From an uncultured Porphyromonadaceae bacterium (GTDB lineage Bacteria > Bacteroidota > Bacteroidia > Bacteroidales > Muribaculaceae), in the NCBI GenBank assembly GCA_947176925.1, contig CAMWSN010000006.1, positions 1 through 35,839 on the forward strand: a DNA stretch of 35,839 nucleotides. The letters are read 5' to 3'. The translations under genes were made by a program, and so were the position numbers. Below are positions 6,818 to 15,569 of the stretch, piece by piece. The notes beneath the pieces were generated by a model. That model was given only the letters and a program-made list of their open reading frames with translations. It was not told the DNA's origin and did not search any database. Each line of letters starts with the position of its first letter. Positions within the stretch are counted from its first letter, which is position 1.

Positions 6818-7342
6818 TTAATGAACGAATACCAGATAAACGGAGTATATCACCGTTATGAGCTTGATGAGTGTGGAACAGGTGTATTCAAAAGCTGCAA
6901 TACCTCCGTTTTTTGCTGCTGTCTTGAAATCCTTCACAGAGATGAATTCAAAAGCAGTTGCGAAAATGAAAGTCGTCAGGATAGCCGCAATAGTGATTAA
7001 TGAAATCCCCACGCTGTTATTTTCAATTCCTGCCGTAAGAGCCGGCGCTAAAATCAAAGCAGCTATTGACCCGATGATTGAACCCCATTTGGCTCCTTTG
7101 CCATACGTGCCAAGTTCGGAGGTCCACTTCGGTAATTGGCGCACCAGAAGTATACTTGCAACCACAAGTACCGCGATAATAATTACGTTCACCCACTCGA
7201 TGTAATCGCCTGCAGTCATACATAGTTTCGCCATTAATACTGCAACCAGGGCGAGAACCGGGCCCGGTACCTTATTGATAAAGCACCCTAAAAAAGCGAG
7301 GGCTATCAAAATCCAGAATAGACCCCATAAAGCTAATTCCAT
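6818..7342 (-). CDS. DUF456-family membrane protein
   Basis: This 174-residue protein has about four to five hydrophobic segments and fits the DUF456 family. Near the N terminus it has the family pattern of a hydrophobic helix, Gly-Cys and a PGP turn (FLGCFINKVPGPVLAL). The middle has the glycine-rich KGAKWGSIIGSI, and the C terminus has the KDFKTAAKNGGIAAFEY helix followed by a final membrane segment. DUF456 proteins are inner-membrane proteins of unknown function. It lies 27 nt upstream of the lipoprotein gene on the same strand. The 108 nt between it and the terminator of RNA element 2 contain no recognisable promoter, suggesting it is reached by readthrough of that element. Confidence 0.75.
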   Translation of the reverse strand: MELALWGLFWILIALAFLGCFINKVPGPVLALVAVLMAKLCMTAGDYIEWVNVIIIAVLVVASILLVRQLPKWTSELGTYGKGAKWGSIIGSIAALILAPALTAGIENNSVGISLITIAAILTTFIFATAFEFISVKDFKTAAKNGGIAAFEYTCSTLIKLITVIYSVYLVFVH

Positions 7343-7450
7343 TGTTTTTTTAATGATTTAATTATCTTGTTGCCTACTTCCTTTCAAGCGATTCGGCTTC
7401 TTCTTTATTTCTGATCCGATGGATATTATTTCCCGAAGGGTATATAAAAC

Positions 7451-7745
7451 AAAAAACGCGGTCCCGAACTCTTCGTTCGTTCCACGTCTTGAGACCTTCG
7501 AATTACGTTACATCGGAGGAGAAGCAAAGTAGAAGGCCCACGCAATATGTAATCAACTATACTCCGAAAGGGGTATAGAAGGTGTGTTTTTTGGAATATA
7601 CACATATCATGTGCCGCTACTTTTGCTCCGTCCTGACGATGCTATGAGAAGTTGCGAAGTTCCAAGACATCAGAACTGAAGCGTAATAGTAACGCTTTTT
7701 ATGTTTCAAATCATCTTCTGATTCCACTCTTGGAATCCGGATGAC
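7451..7745 (-). ncRNA. Structured RNA element, copy 2
   Basis: A roughly 295-nt transcript is inferred from its promoter (TTTG at 7779-7782, 21 bp, TACCTTTG at 7750-7757) and its terminator. The stems correspond to copy 1: GATTCCA/TGGAATC (7720-7737), AAGCGT/ACGCTT (7692-7697 with 7679-7684), GTTCTGA/TCAGGAC (7670-7676 with 7630-7636) and GGGCCTTC/GAAGGTCT (7532-7539 with 7492-7499). Relative to copy 1, several pairs change while pairing is kept: G-C to A-U, U-G to U-A, U-A to U-G and U-G to C-G. The GCGTGGG box is at 7537-7543. The central region has diverged and forms its own CTATAC/GTATAG hairpin. The element precedes the DUF456-lipoprotein unit. Confidence 0.7.
7456..7487 (-). terminator. 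Intrinsic terminator of RNA element copy 2
   Basis: On the minus strand ACGTGG pairs with CCGCGT at the ends of 7456-7487, with an inner CGAAC/GTTCG hairpin, followed directly by TTTTTT. It is structurally equivalent to the terminators of copies 1 and 3. Confidence 0.75.
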
Positions 7746-7749
7746 GCTG

Positions 7750-7782
7750 CAAAGGTACAAAAAAAATCTTAATATCAGCAAA
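7750..7782 (-). promoter_or_regulatory. Promoter of RNA element copy 2
   Basis: The -33 TTTG (7779-7782) and -7 TACCTTTG (7750-7757) are separated by 21 bp. A further TAACTTTG box on the same strand at 7848-7855 could be a second upstream start. The rest of the gap up to the kinase promoter shows no recognisable gene. Confidence 0.65.
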
Positions 7783-7938
7783 TAAATTGTACTTTTTTCA
7801 GTTGGTCTTTCAATGATTTGTAGCGCGGGCCTTTTCCTTTGCCGGTGCAAAGTTAAAGTAAATATTCGTAAGTACCTCCATCCATAACATCCATTTGGAA
7901 TTCGGCGCAAAAGTATATGGAATTCTTAAAAAAATAAC

Positions 7939-7946
7939 TATCTTTG
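7939..7946 (+). promoter_or_regulatory. -7 promoter box (TATCTTTG) for the kinase-like gene
   Basis: TATCTTTG on the plus strand lies 19 bp before the ATG at 7966 and matches TAnnTTTG. It faces away from RNA element 2, so the two units are divergent. Confidence 0.65.
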
Positions 7947-7965
7947 CAGTTGAATCAAGCAAATT

Positions 7966-9267
7966 ATGTCGCAGTTCCTTAATGATTCTGACAATCTATT
8001 GCCCGAAAACCATGGGGAGATAGATTTTGATTCCGCCCTCCGTCTGCCCGAGGGTGGGACCACTTGCGACATTTACCGCACCCGCTGGCAGCGCCGCGAA
8101 GTGTTTGTCAAGCGCCTAAAGGAGGAGTTCCGCTCAAAACCGCTTTACCTTGATGCCCTGGATAAGGAGTTTGATGTCGGCGTTTACCTCCACCATCCGT
8201 CATTACCTGAGTATCGGGAGTTTCATCGCGATTATATCGTGATGGACTATGTTGACGGCCTGACGCTCGCCGAGATGATCCGACGCCATGACCCTTGGCT
8301 CTCTGACCGCCGGAATGTTGTCAAGATGCTCCGCCAGTTGGTCGACGTGGTTGACTATCTCCATCGCCACAACGTGGTCCATTGTGACATCAAGCCCGAT
8401 AATATAATCATTACAGCCCACTCCAAAAACTTAGTGCTGATTGATTTTGACAAGTCATATACCGACGCGCTGAGAGATACTTCCGGGCATCCCGCCCGCT
8501 ATGGTCTCCCGACGGAGCAGCTCGGCCACCCCGCCCTTGATTTTCATGGAATCGCCCGGGTTGCTGAGCGCCTGAATGTCCGCGGACTCGGAAAGTTCAT
8601 CAAGGCATGTTACCGTCCGGATACTGATTGCGAAAAACTGACCCGGATACTCTCCGAGGCTGAAAAATCCAAGGCCTATTACTTAAAAATCATAGTGGCC
8701 CTCATAGTTATAGCCGGGGTGGTGACCGCAATCGGGTTGGCGCTTCCCAAAGGTCATACTGATGAAAACCCCGAGCTCCCTTCTCAGCCTCCGGCTCCTG
8801 AAGTTCCGGTGGTTACAGCTCCTTCTCAGTCTCCGGCAGCCGAAGCCCCGGTGGTTACAGAGTCGGTTGTTTCCCCGGCTCCGGTCCCGATGGCTCCGCC
8901 GCAAAAGATTGTAATGGACGAAACGCCTGAGCAGGCCGCAAAAGTCATTGTGGCTTCTTTGGAAATGAGCTTGGCGCCATACTTTGATGACTTGATTGAG
9001 CGTCTTGACGGCCTGGACCGGATGCGTAATGACTCTACGCTGACCGCCCCCTATCTTAAGAAACAATGGGACAGTTATAACGCCTTCGAGAAAGTAGCGA
9101 TTGATAACGTATTAGGTAGTGCCATTAAACTCTGCCCCGACGTGGATTGCCCTAAAATCGGCGATTATATTTCGGACACTGAGTCATACCGAAAGTATAT
9201 CAAACGGGCTAAAGTTGTCAAAAACGAATTTTTTGCAGAAATAAAACGTCGCCGCGAGGTTGAGTAG
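7966..9267 (+). CDS. Membrane-anchored Ser/Thr protein kinase-like protein
   Basis: This 433-residue protein has an N-terminal protein-kinase fold, about residues 25-230. Visible elements are the ATP-site lysine K49 (VFVKRL), a likely C-helix Glu68, and the catalytic loop HCDIKPDN (D141, K143, N146). The metal-binding motif is DFD (160-162) instead of DFG. A single membrane segment follows at about 240-260, then a Pro/Ala/Val-rich linker with near-repeats (VPVVTAP, APVVTES) to about 315. A C-terminal helical domain of unknown function, predicted to be periplasmic, completes the protein. Catalytic residues look intact, so it is probably active, though DFD could alter activity. It converges on the small gene at 9269-9829 with a single base between stops. 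The promoter is TATCTTTG at 7939-7946. Confidence 0.85.
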   Translation: MSQFLNDSDNLLPENHGEIDFDSALRLPEGGTTCDIYRTRWQRREVFVKRLKEEFRSKPLYLDALDKEFDVGVYLHHPSLPEYREFHRDYIVMDYVDGLTLAEMIRRHDPWLSDRRNVVKMLRQLVDVVDYLHRHNVVHCDIKPDNIIITAHSKNLVLIDFDKSYTDALRDTSGHPARYGLPTEQLGHPALDFHGIARVAERLNVRGLGKFIKACYRPDTDCEKLTRILSEAEKSKAYYLKIIVALIVIAGVVTAIGLALPKGHTDENPELPSQPPAPEVPVVTAPSQSPAAEAPVVTESVVSPAPVPMAPPQKIVMDETPEQAAKVIVASLEMSLAPYFDDLIERLDGLDRMRNDSTLTAPYLKKQWDSYNAFEKVAIDNVLGSAIKLCPDVDCPKIGDYISDTESYRKYIKRAKVVKNEFFAEIKRRREVE

Positions 9268-9268
9268 T

Positions 9269-9829
9269 TCAGAAGATTACGTCTATTGACTTTAACCCCG
9301 TGAGCTTGGCCGACTCATACGCGCCTAAATCCTTGCCGTCACGAACCACGTGGGCCACCACTAATCTGTGGCCCACGGCTAACTGAGTGATGGTCAGCAC
9401 GTCGCCTTTCATGATGTTTTTGCTCCCCGTGATTTCGTCAGCCGCAAACCTGCAGTCTCCTATGTAGGTCATCAGGAAAACCCGGTTCGGATCATAAGTA
9501 ATCCGTATCCGGCTCCCTCTCTCCAATTCCGTCACCTCTATGCTATCAATGGGGGTGAACATCGAGATATCCGCATCCTCTCCAAGGTCCTTGATCAGGG
9601 AATAATAATCCGGATAACCGAGATACCGGGCTATGATATCCAGAGTGGACGCGCGAGGTTCCACCCTCTCTATCTTGAACCCGAAAAGCCGCTTCAAGGT
9701 ATTGACGGAAAGATTCTCGCCGGTGGTGTCGGCAATGGATTGCGAGAGGGCATCAAAGTCACTGCTCCTGCTCATATCCAGTCCGACCTTCTCTTTCAGC
9801 CTGCGCAGAATTTCATTTTCATTTGCCAT
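9269..9829 (-). CDS. Small conserved protein with an HTH-like N-terminal region
   Basis: I do not recognise a named family for this 186-residue protein. Residues 1-80 contain the motif TGENLSVNTLKRLFGF followed by STLDIIARYLGYPDYYSL. This pattern recurs in Bacteroidetes hypothetical proteins and looks like a small helical, possibly DNA-binding module. Residues about 95-186 look beta-rich (RGSRIRITYDPNRVFLMTYIGD, KGDVLTITQLAVG). There is no signal peptide or membrane segment, so it is cytosolic. It converges on the kinase-like gene with a one-base gap and has its own TAACTTTG promoter box. A regulatory role is inference only. Confidence 0.65.
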   Translation of the reverse strand: MANENEILRRLKEKVGLDMSRSSDFDALSQSIADTTGENLSVNTLKRLFGFKIERVEPRASTLDIIARYLGYPDYYSLIKDLGEDADISMFTPIDSIEVTELERGSRIRITYDPNRVFLMTYIGDCRFAADEITGSKNIMKGDVLTITQLAVGHRLVVAHVVRDGKDLGAYESAKLTGLKSIDVIF

Positions 9830-9848
9830 ATTATCCCGTTTTTTCGCG

Positions 9849-9856
9849 CAAAGTTA
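9849..9856 (-). promoter_or_regulatory. -7 promoter box (TAACTTTG) for the gene at 9269-9829
   Basis: TAACTTTG on the minus strand lies 19 bp before the ATG at 9829, in the 55-bp gap after the TolC-like gene. Confidence 0.6.
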
Positions 9857-9884
9857 AGCAAATTCCGCCAATCGCCCAAATTCA

Positions 9885-11195
9885 CTAAAGCTGACCCGTA
9901 GCGCGGAGCCATTCCGTCCGGAAGATCTGATACTGAGTTGAGGCCTCAATCAGGTTGCTCCGCGCCTGCTGCCACTGGGTTTGCGCGTCAAGCAGGTCCG
10001 TCAGCGGCGAAACGGATTCGTCATATCGGTTCTGCATCACTCGGAGATTTTCGGCGGCAAGCTCAAGGGCCGTCCTTGCTGACGTTATCATGTTCCAGCC
10101 ATCTTTAAGATTTGTTGCGGCCCGGCGCACTTGAAGGTCAAGCAGGTTGCTGTTACGGGTCTGGTCAAGCATGGCATTGTCAACCGCTAATTTCGCCTTC
10201 TTGACTTTCTTTAAACCCTCGCCCCAGTGGAAAAGGGGTATGCTGACTGACAAAATGGCCGATGCTATTCCGTCACGATATTCCTGAGTGTAAGGCATAT
10301 AGTTGCCGTCGCCAAGGTCAGCCACTCCTTTCAGCTTGATATTGCCATAATAGCTGTAGCCGAGACTGAGTCCTACGGTAGGGAGGAAGTCGCCGCGGGT
10401 GAGGTTCACCTGCTGGCGCGCGGCGTCAACGTTGATTTGCAGTAACTTATACTCCGGGTGTTGCGTAATGTCATAATTCAACTCCGAGGGAGGCATACAT
10501 TCGGGCAGTGTGTCCGTCGGCTCTATTGCCGTCTCAAAACTCACTCCGATGAGGTTACATAGGGCCTGGCGGCAAAGCTCGGCGCCATTCTCCGCCTTGT
10601 TCTTCTGATAGAGGAGTTCGCTGCGTTTGGAGGTGATGCGCAGCAAGTCGTTACCCATCGTCATGCCGGCGTCAACGGCGGTTTGAGTCTGAGCGTAGAG
10701 GGTGTCTATCATGTTTATGTAGGACTGCATGAGCTTTACTTTGTCACGCACGGCAATGTAAGTCCAGTAAGCATTATCCGCTTCACTGATCAGGTCCATA
10801 CGGCAGATTTTCAGCTGTTCTTGTGCCGCATCGCGCCCGATGTCTGAGAGCTTCCGCCCGGCTGTAATCTTTCCGCCGGCATAGATGGGTTGCACAAGCT
10901 GAATCCCCGCAAGGTAGGCTCCGTGGTTCTGAAGTTTGGCCCCCATCATCTCCATATCCGGGAGCATGTACATCGCCGTGGCCGTGGCGTCAAACTTCGG
11001 CAGATAGGCCGTGCGCGCAATTTTGCGGTCAAGCTCTGAGCGGCCGACTTCATTCTCCGCCGTCTGGAGACTTTCGCTGTGGTTCAACGTCAGGCGCCGA
11101 CATTCGTCCCGGTCAATCCGCAATGTCTCACCCGCAGCCGAGCCTGCGGAAAGAGCAACGGTCAATATGAGTAGCAATTTATTCTTTTTCATCAT
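9885..11195 (-). CDS. TolC-family outer membrane efflux protein (RND partner)
   Basis: This 436-residue protein is an outer membrane factor of the TolC family, forming the exit duct of a tripartite pump. It has a signal peptide (MMKKNKLLLILTVALSAGSAAG). It then carries two OEP-type halves rich in amphipathic coiled-coil helices, for example around residues 100-200 and 330-430 (NLRVMQNRYDESVSPLTDLLDAQTQWQ). The length is normal. Its start overlaps the end of the RND pump gene by 17 bp, placing it last in an adaptor-pump-TolC operon. The final stop is 55 bp from the next gene, which has its own promoter. Confidence 0.92.
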   Translation of the reverse strand: MMKKNKLLLILTVALSAGSAAGETLRIDRDECRRLTLNHSESLQTAENEVGRSELDRKIARTAYLPKFDATATAMYMLPDMEMMGAKLQNHGAYLAGIQLVQPIYAGGKITAGRKLSDIGRDAAQEQLKICRMDLISEADNAYWTYIAVRDKVKLMQSYINMIDTLYAQTQTAVDAGMTMGNDLLRITSKRSELLYQKNKAENGAELCRQALCNLIGVSFETAIEPTDTLPECMPPSELNYDITQHPEYKLLQINVDAARQQVNLTRGDFLPTVGLSLGYSYYGNIKLKGVADLGDGNYMPYTQEYRDGIASAILSVSIPLFHWGEGLKKVKKAKLAVDNAMLDQTRNSNLLDLQVRRAATNLKDGWNMITSARTALELAAENLRVMQNRYDESVSPLTDLLDAQTQWQQARSNLIEASTQYQIFRTEWLRATGQL

Positions 11196-14100
11196 TGGAA
11201 GGTTTTTTGACGCGCATAAGCGCAGTATAAAACAGGGGGAGAAGCAACAGGGTTATGATTGTTCCGGCAGTCAGACCGCCCATGATTGTGACAGCCATGG
11301 AGCCATACATCGGGTCACCCAAAAGCGGTATCATCCCGACTATGGTGGTCAGCGAGGCCATCAATACCGGGCGTACGCGTGACACTGTAGCATCAATCAC
11401 GGCGAGATATGGGTGCACGGCATCTTCGCGCTGCAGGCGTTCAATCTCGTCAACCAACACGATTGAGTTTTTAACCATCATGCCTATCAAGCCCATCATG
11501 CCTATGATGGCCATAAACGTAAACGGAATGTCAGTAATGAGCAGGGCGGCCACTATTCCGCAAACAACGAACGGGAAGCAGATCAGAATCAAAGTTACTT
11601 TCTTCCAGCTGTTGAAGAGCAGAAGCAGAATAAGCAGGATGATGAAAATGGTTAGCGGCACATACTTCATCACGTTTTTGATGGCCTCGGCCTGTAGTTC
11701 ACCTTCGCCAACCCAGCGCATGCTGTAGCCCGGCGGAAGCTGAATAGCCTCTATCTCGTCCTTAATGCTTTCTACGACCTTGGCCGGAGTGGCGTCATCA
11801 AGCTCCGGATTGGGGTCACATTCGGCTTCAATCACTCGCTGACCGTTCAGGCGGCGAACCATGTTCTCCTCCCATTTAAGGTCAATATTATCAGCAACGC
11901 TCCCCAAGGGGATTGCCCGCACTGACATATCGGCCGCACTCTCCATATTTCCGGACATTACCGAGGCTATCGCGTTTGCGCCGTCAAGCCTGATATTGGG
12001 AGTGGTCCACACCGGGATATTGTCAATGTCTTCAATCTCGCAGCCGTCAGCGTTCCTGACTTTGAGGTTGACAATCATGGTGTTGTCACCATCGTGCATC
12101 ACTCCGACCGGCATCCCTTCCGAGGCCGCAAGAAGCGCGTTGGCCACGTCGTCGCGGCTGACTCCTGCCGTCAAGGCGTTACCTCGGTTAAGGTCCACTA
12201 TCAGGGTCTTGGCCGTCGGATTCCAGTTGTTCTGTACGGAATACGGGTCTACGTAGCGGCTCTTGCGCATTATCGCCTCAGCCTGTGCGCTCAGCTCCCT
12301 GAGCACCGCCGGGTCCGGGCCAGCAAACTCCACTTCCACGGTGTGGGTCGTAGAGATTGAGAAGTTATATTTGCGGATGCGGATATAGGCGTCCGGGAAC
12401 CGCTCGCGGAGCGTACGCCGGATTTCAGGAATCTGCGCGACAACCGTCTGATAGTCTTTGCAGTCAACTATCAGTTCGCCGTAGCGGTCGCCGCCTGACG
12501 ACATCGGGCGAACCAGGCAGTAACGCGCCGGAGCCGCCCCCATGCTGATGGCCACCCGCTCAATATCCTCGTCGGCTGAGAGAAGGCGGCTCATCTCGTG
12601 AAGCTCCTCCCTAACGCTGTCAGGCGAGGTCTGGGACGGGAAGTAACATTCCACGACAAATTGCTTATAGTCAAAGTCCGGGAAAAACAGATTCTTCACC
12701 TTGGTCAGGCCCCACATGCTCAGGGCCAGGAGAACGAGTGAGAGTGCCACCGTAGGCCACTTATGGTCAATCAGGAAGGCTACTGACTTCCTGACGGCTT
12801 TGTGGGCCGGTGAGTTCATAACATTGCCGGAGGTTTTCCCGTCGCCGCCCTTCTCTTTTTTCGGCAGCCACGCCTTGGTACACACAGGCACTTGTACCAG
12901 CGCAAACACCCAGCTGGCAAGCAGGCTCACGCAAAGAACAAGGAAGAGGTCTGCGGCATATTCTCCAGCAGAGTCCGGTGAGAGATAGATGCAGATGAAC
13001 GTTGCCGCCGCTATTACCGTAGCGCCGAGCAAGGGGAGCGCCGTGTGTTTTCCTATCCTATATAAATAGGTGCTCTCAGGCAGTCCTCGTTTCTTATCCA
13101 CGAGAATACCATCCATAATGACCACGGCATTGTCAACCAACATGCCCATAGCCACTATGAACGCTCCGAGCGATATGCGTTGAAGTGTCGTACCACACTG
13201 GAGCAGAATAGGGAAGGAGACGGCGATGGTCAGCACCAGTCCGAAGCCTATGATGAAGCCGCTGCGGAAGCCCATGGTGAAAATCAGTACGATGACAACT
13301 ATCAGCACTGACTCAAGCAGATTGAGCATGAATGACGAGATGGCGTCGCTGACCTTGTCAGGCTGGAAAAATATCTTTTCGGTCTCCATTCCCGCCGGGA
13401 CGGTTTTCATGATTTCTGCCATTTTCTTTTCTACGGCTTTGCCGACGTCAGGAACTATGGCATCGTTCTCCATAGCTACGCAGATGGCCAGTGACGGTTT
13501 CCCGTCAACGAAGAAACCGTTGCGTTGCGGTGACGCGAGTGTGCGCTCAATGCGGGCCAGGTCGCCCAGGCGCGTATGTCGGCCGTCAGGGGTGTTGATC
13601 AGGAGGTTGCGCAGGTCTTCTTCATCTTCAATCCCTTCATTGACCTGCATCCTGATTTTATCTGCTCCGCTGGCATAGGCACCGGAATTGGCCGGCTTGC
13701 CAGCAGACTGGAGCGCCAGCATTACCTGTGTGGGAATCAGTCCGTTGCGGGCAAGTTCCTCCTTGCTCAGGGTGATTTCTATGGTCTCGTCAAGCCCTCC
13801 GGCTATCGTTATCCGCTTCACTCCCGCAACTGAAAGAAGCTCGCGCCGGATGTATTTGGCATATTTCAGCAATTCCGGATAATCATAACCTTCGCCTGAC
13901 AGCGAGTAGAAAATACCGTAGACGTCCATCATGTCGTCCATTACTATGGGGTCATAACATCCTGCGGGAAGTTGTGACGATAAGTCATTGACTTTTCGGC
14001 GGAGCAGGTCAAAGTGTTGTTCAAGGTGTTCGTTAAGCACCGTCATCTTGAATTCCACAGTAATCATGGCTATGCCGCTTTGACAGTCTGACTTGATTTT

Positions 14101-14337
14101 GTAGACGTCAGGGAGGCTGCGCAGTTCGTCCTCAACTTTTTGGGCTACATTCAGTTCCACTTCATGGGCTGATGCCCCCGGATAGGGGATAATCACCATT
14201 GCCTGCTTGACGGAAACTGCCGGGTCTTCAAGTTTCGGCATGCTCAGGAAAGAGAGTACCCCGGCAATGATGATGCCGACCATGAGAGACCAGAACAATA
14301 CCCGGCGCTCCATGAAAAAGCGAGTTATCTTATTCAT
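11179..14337 (-). CDS. RND-family efflux pump permease
   Basis: This 1052-residue protein is a full-length RND efflux transporter of the AcrB/HAE type, a proton-driven inner membrane pump. An N-terminal TM helix is followed by a large periplasmic porter domain, a block of TMs (about 335-490), a second periplasmic domain and a final TM block (about 875-1040). In TM4 the proton-relay region reads GMLVDNAVVIMD, with one Asp conserved and the second position Asn, as in many non-AcrB RND pumps. The TM10 lysine region (GMMVKNSIVLVDE) is present. It overlaps the adaptor gene by 4 bp and TolC by 17 bp. Substrates cannot be inferred. Confidence 0.95.
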   Translation of the reverse strand: MNKITRFFMERRVLFWSLMVGIIIAGVLSFLSMPKLEDPAVSVKQAMVIIPYPGASAHEVELNVAQKVEDELRSLPDVYKIKSDCQSGIAMITVEFKMTVLNEHLEQHFDLLRRKVNDLSSQLPAGCYDPIVMDDMMDVYGIFYSLSGEGYDYPELLKYAKYIRRELLSVAGVKRITIAGGLDETIEITLSKEELARNGLIPTQVMLALQSAGKPANSGAYASGADKIRMQVNEGIEDEEDLRNLLINTPDGRHTRLGDLARIERTLASPQRNGFFVDGKPSLAICVAMENDAIVPDVGKAVEKKMAEIMKTVPAGMETEKIFFQPDKVSDAISSFMLNLLESVLIVVIVLIFTMGFRSGFIIGFGLVLTIAVSFPILLQCGTTLQRISLGAFIVAMGMLVDNAVVIMDGILVDKKRGLPESTYLYRIGKHTALPLLGATVIAAATFICIYLSPDSAGEYAADLFLVLCVSLLASWVFALVQVPVCTKAWLPKKEKGGDGKTSGNVMNSPAHKAVRKSVAFLIDHKWPTVALSLVLLALSMWGLTKVKNLFFPDFDYKQFVVECYFPSQTSPDSVREELHEMSRLLSADEDIERVAISMGAAPARYCLVRPMSSGGDRYGELIVDCKDYQTVVAQIPEIRRTLRERFPDAYIRIRKYNFSISTTHTVEVEFAGPDPAVLRELSAQAEAIMRKSRYVDPYSVQNNWNPTAKTLIVDLNRGNALTAGVSRDDVANALLAASEGMPVGVMHDGDNTMIVNLKVRNADGCEIEDIDNIPVWTTPNIRLDGANAIASVMSGNMESAADMSVRAIPLGSVADNIDLKWEENMVRRLNGQRVIEAECDPNPELDDATPAKVVESIKDEIEAIQLPPGYSMRWVGEGELQAEAIKNVMKYVPLTIFIILLILLLLFNSWKKVTLILICFPFVVCGIVAALLITDIPFTFMAIIGMMGLIGMMVKNSIVLVDEIERLQREDAVHPYLAVIDATVSRVRPVLMASLTTIVGMIPLLGDPMYGSMAVTIMGGLTAGTIITLLLLPLFYTALMRVKKPSNDEKE

Positions 14338-15398
14338 AAGAGTCCTCCGACGTTGGTTTTACTCGGTTTTTCAATGACCTTGACTTTCTCGCCCGGAGTG
14401 AGCATGGAAACTCCGGCGCGGACCACATTGTCAGCCGTTGAAAGTCCTTCAATGACTTTGACCATCTCTCCGTGGAGCCGCCCTTCGGTGATTACCGGCT
14501 GCTCCGTGACCGTAGAGTCCGCCTGCATTACCCAGACGTATTCCCGGTCATCCTTGGTAAAGAGGGCTGAGGAAGGTATCATCAGGGCTGATTCGCTGTT
14601 GGCTGACTTGCTGATTGTTACCTCCACGTTCATTCCGGCGGTGGCGCCCTTGGGCTGTTGTCCGGCAAAGGTCAGGTTCATGCGGTAGAGTTGGCTGCTG
14701 TTGGCCTTAGGGATGATGCTGATAAGGCGCAGAGGCAGGGCCTCGTCGCCAAAGTAGGCTGACCGGCAGGAATACTCGCTGAAAAGGTCGCGTTCGCCGT
14801 AGGCCGTGGCAGGGATGTCACATGTCACTTCCATCTCTCCGGCGGTCATTAGGGTGAATACCGGAGTTCCGGCGTCGACCATCTCTGCTGCCGAATAACT
14901 GACTGCCTCTACGATGCCCGAAGTCGGGGCATAGAGCCGTGTGTAGGCAACCTTGTTTTTGTTGGCTTGAAGCTGAACCTCAAGCTGCTTGAGCCCGGAC
15001 AAGGCCTTGTCATAGTCGTTTTGTGACATGCTCTTGTTCTCATAAAGCCGGCGGGCGCGGTCCACTTCCTGTTTGACCTGATCATACTGAATCTGGAGAG
15101 CTTCAACCCCGAGTTGATAGTCGGCGGCGTCAAGTTCTGCAAGAAGTTGACCCGAACTCACCCGCGCACCTTCTTTTACGTAGATTCGTTTAATCTGGCC
15201 GGCGGTCTTGAATCCGAGGCTGATGTTTTCATTTTCCTTTACTACTCCCGGAAACGTCAGTGTTGACGCCCCGCCGGCAGCCGTTGGGTTACAGATATAG
15301 ACACTGTGTGATAACGCTCCCGATTCTTTATCGTTGTTCGAGCAGGCGACCGCGGCAAAAGCAAGCGCCGCCATTGGAATTAGTCTGTAAATTTTCAT
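14334..15398 (-). CDS. RND efflux periplasmic adaptor lipoprotein (MFP)
   Basis: This 354-residue membrane fusion protein links the RND pump to TolC. I chose the ATG at 15398 (MKIYRLIPM) over the TTG at 15419 because the latter overlaps the promoter box. The chosen start gives a clean lipoprotein signal peptide with lipobox AVAC. The domains are typical of the family: a barrel-sandwich/lipoyl region (GQIKRIYVKEGARVSSGQLLAELD), a coiled-coil hairpin (about 100-150), the second lipoyl half (YAPTSGIVEAVSY) and a beta-barrel plus membrane-proximal domain. It is first in the operon, under TAACTTTG at 15417-15424, and divergent from the AraC-family regulator gene. Confidence 0.93.
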   Translation of the reverse strand: MKIYRLIPMAALAFAAVACSNNDKESGALSHSVYICNPTAAGGASTLTFPGVVKENENISLGFKTAGQIKRIYVKEGARVSSGQLLAELDAADYQLGVEALQIQYDQVKQEVDRARRLYENKSMSQNDYDKALSGLKQLEVQLQANKNKVAYTRLYAPTSGIVEAVSYSAAEMVDAGTPVFTLMTAGEMEVTCDIPATAYGERDLFSEYSCRSAYFGDEALPLRLISIIPKANSSQLYRMNLTFAGQQPKGATAGMNVEVTISKSANSESALMIPSSALFTKDDREYVWVMQADSTVTEQPVITEGRLHGEMVKVIEGLSTADNVVRAGVSMLTPGEKVKVIEKPSKTNVGGLL

Positions 15399-15416
15399 CG
15401 TTTGTAAATTAGCATG

Positions 15417-15424
15417 CAAAGTTA
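15417..15424 (-). promoter_or_regulatory. -7 promoter box (TAACTTTG) for the RND efflux operon
   Basis: TAACTTTG on the minus strand lies 18 bp upstream of the adaptor ATG at 15398. The 171-bp spacer between the divergent efflux and AraC genes also carries the regulator's promoter, so it is the natural place for regulator binding. I could not identify an operator by eye. Confidence 0.6.
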
Positions 15425-15531
15425 GTAAAGTTATTGAAGGTAGATGTGTTTTATTTGTGCAGAGATTTGTTCATAAACTCACTAAATTGATGAAATTTTA
15501 TTAAAAAATTGCGTCGTATTGTTGAATATCG

Positions 15532-15539
15532 TAACTTTG
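15532..15539 (+). promoter_or_regulatory. -7 promoter box (TAACTTTG) for the AraC-family regulator
   Basis: TAACTTTG on the plus strand is 30 bp upstream of the ATG at 15570. A TTG about 20 bp further upstream (15509-15511) could serve as the -33 element. Confidence 0.6.
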
Positions 15540-15569
15540 TAAGAAAATTAGACATTTTTGCAGGCATAT

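Noticed and set aside
7617-7910. Open frame of 97 codons on the minus strand
   Set aside because: It overlaps RNA element 2 and its promoter and has an implausible composition, so it is a chance frame within the ncRNA.
13100-13160. Loss of one of the two TM4 aspartates (VDNA instead of VDDA) in the RND pump as a sign of inactivity
   Set aside because: A single Asp at this place is common in functional RND subfamilies, and the TM10 lysine region is intact.
15399-15419. TTG start at 15419 for the RND adaptor
   Set aside because: It would overlap the TAACTTTG promoter box and place seven residues before the lipoprotein signal peptide, so the ATG at 15398 fits better.
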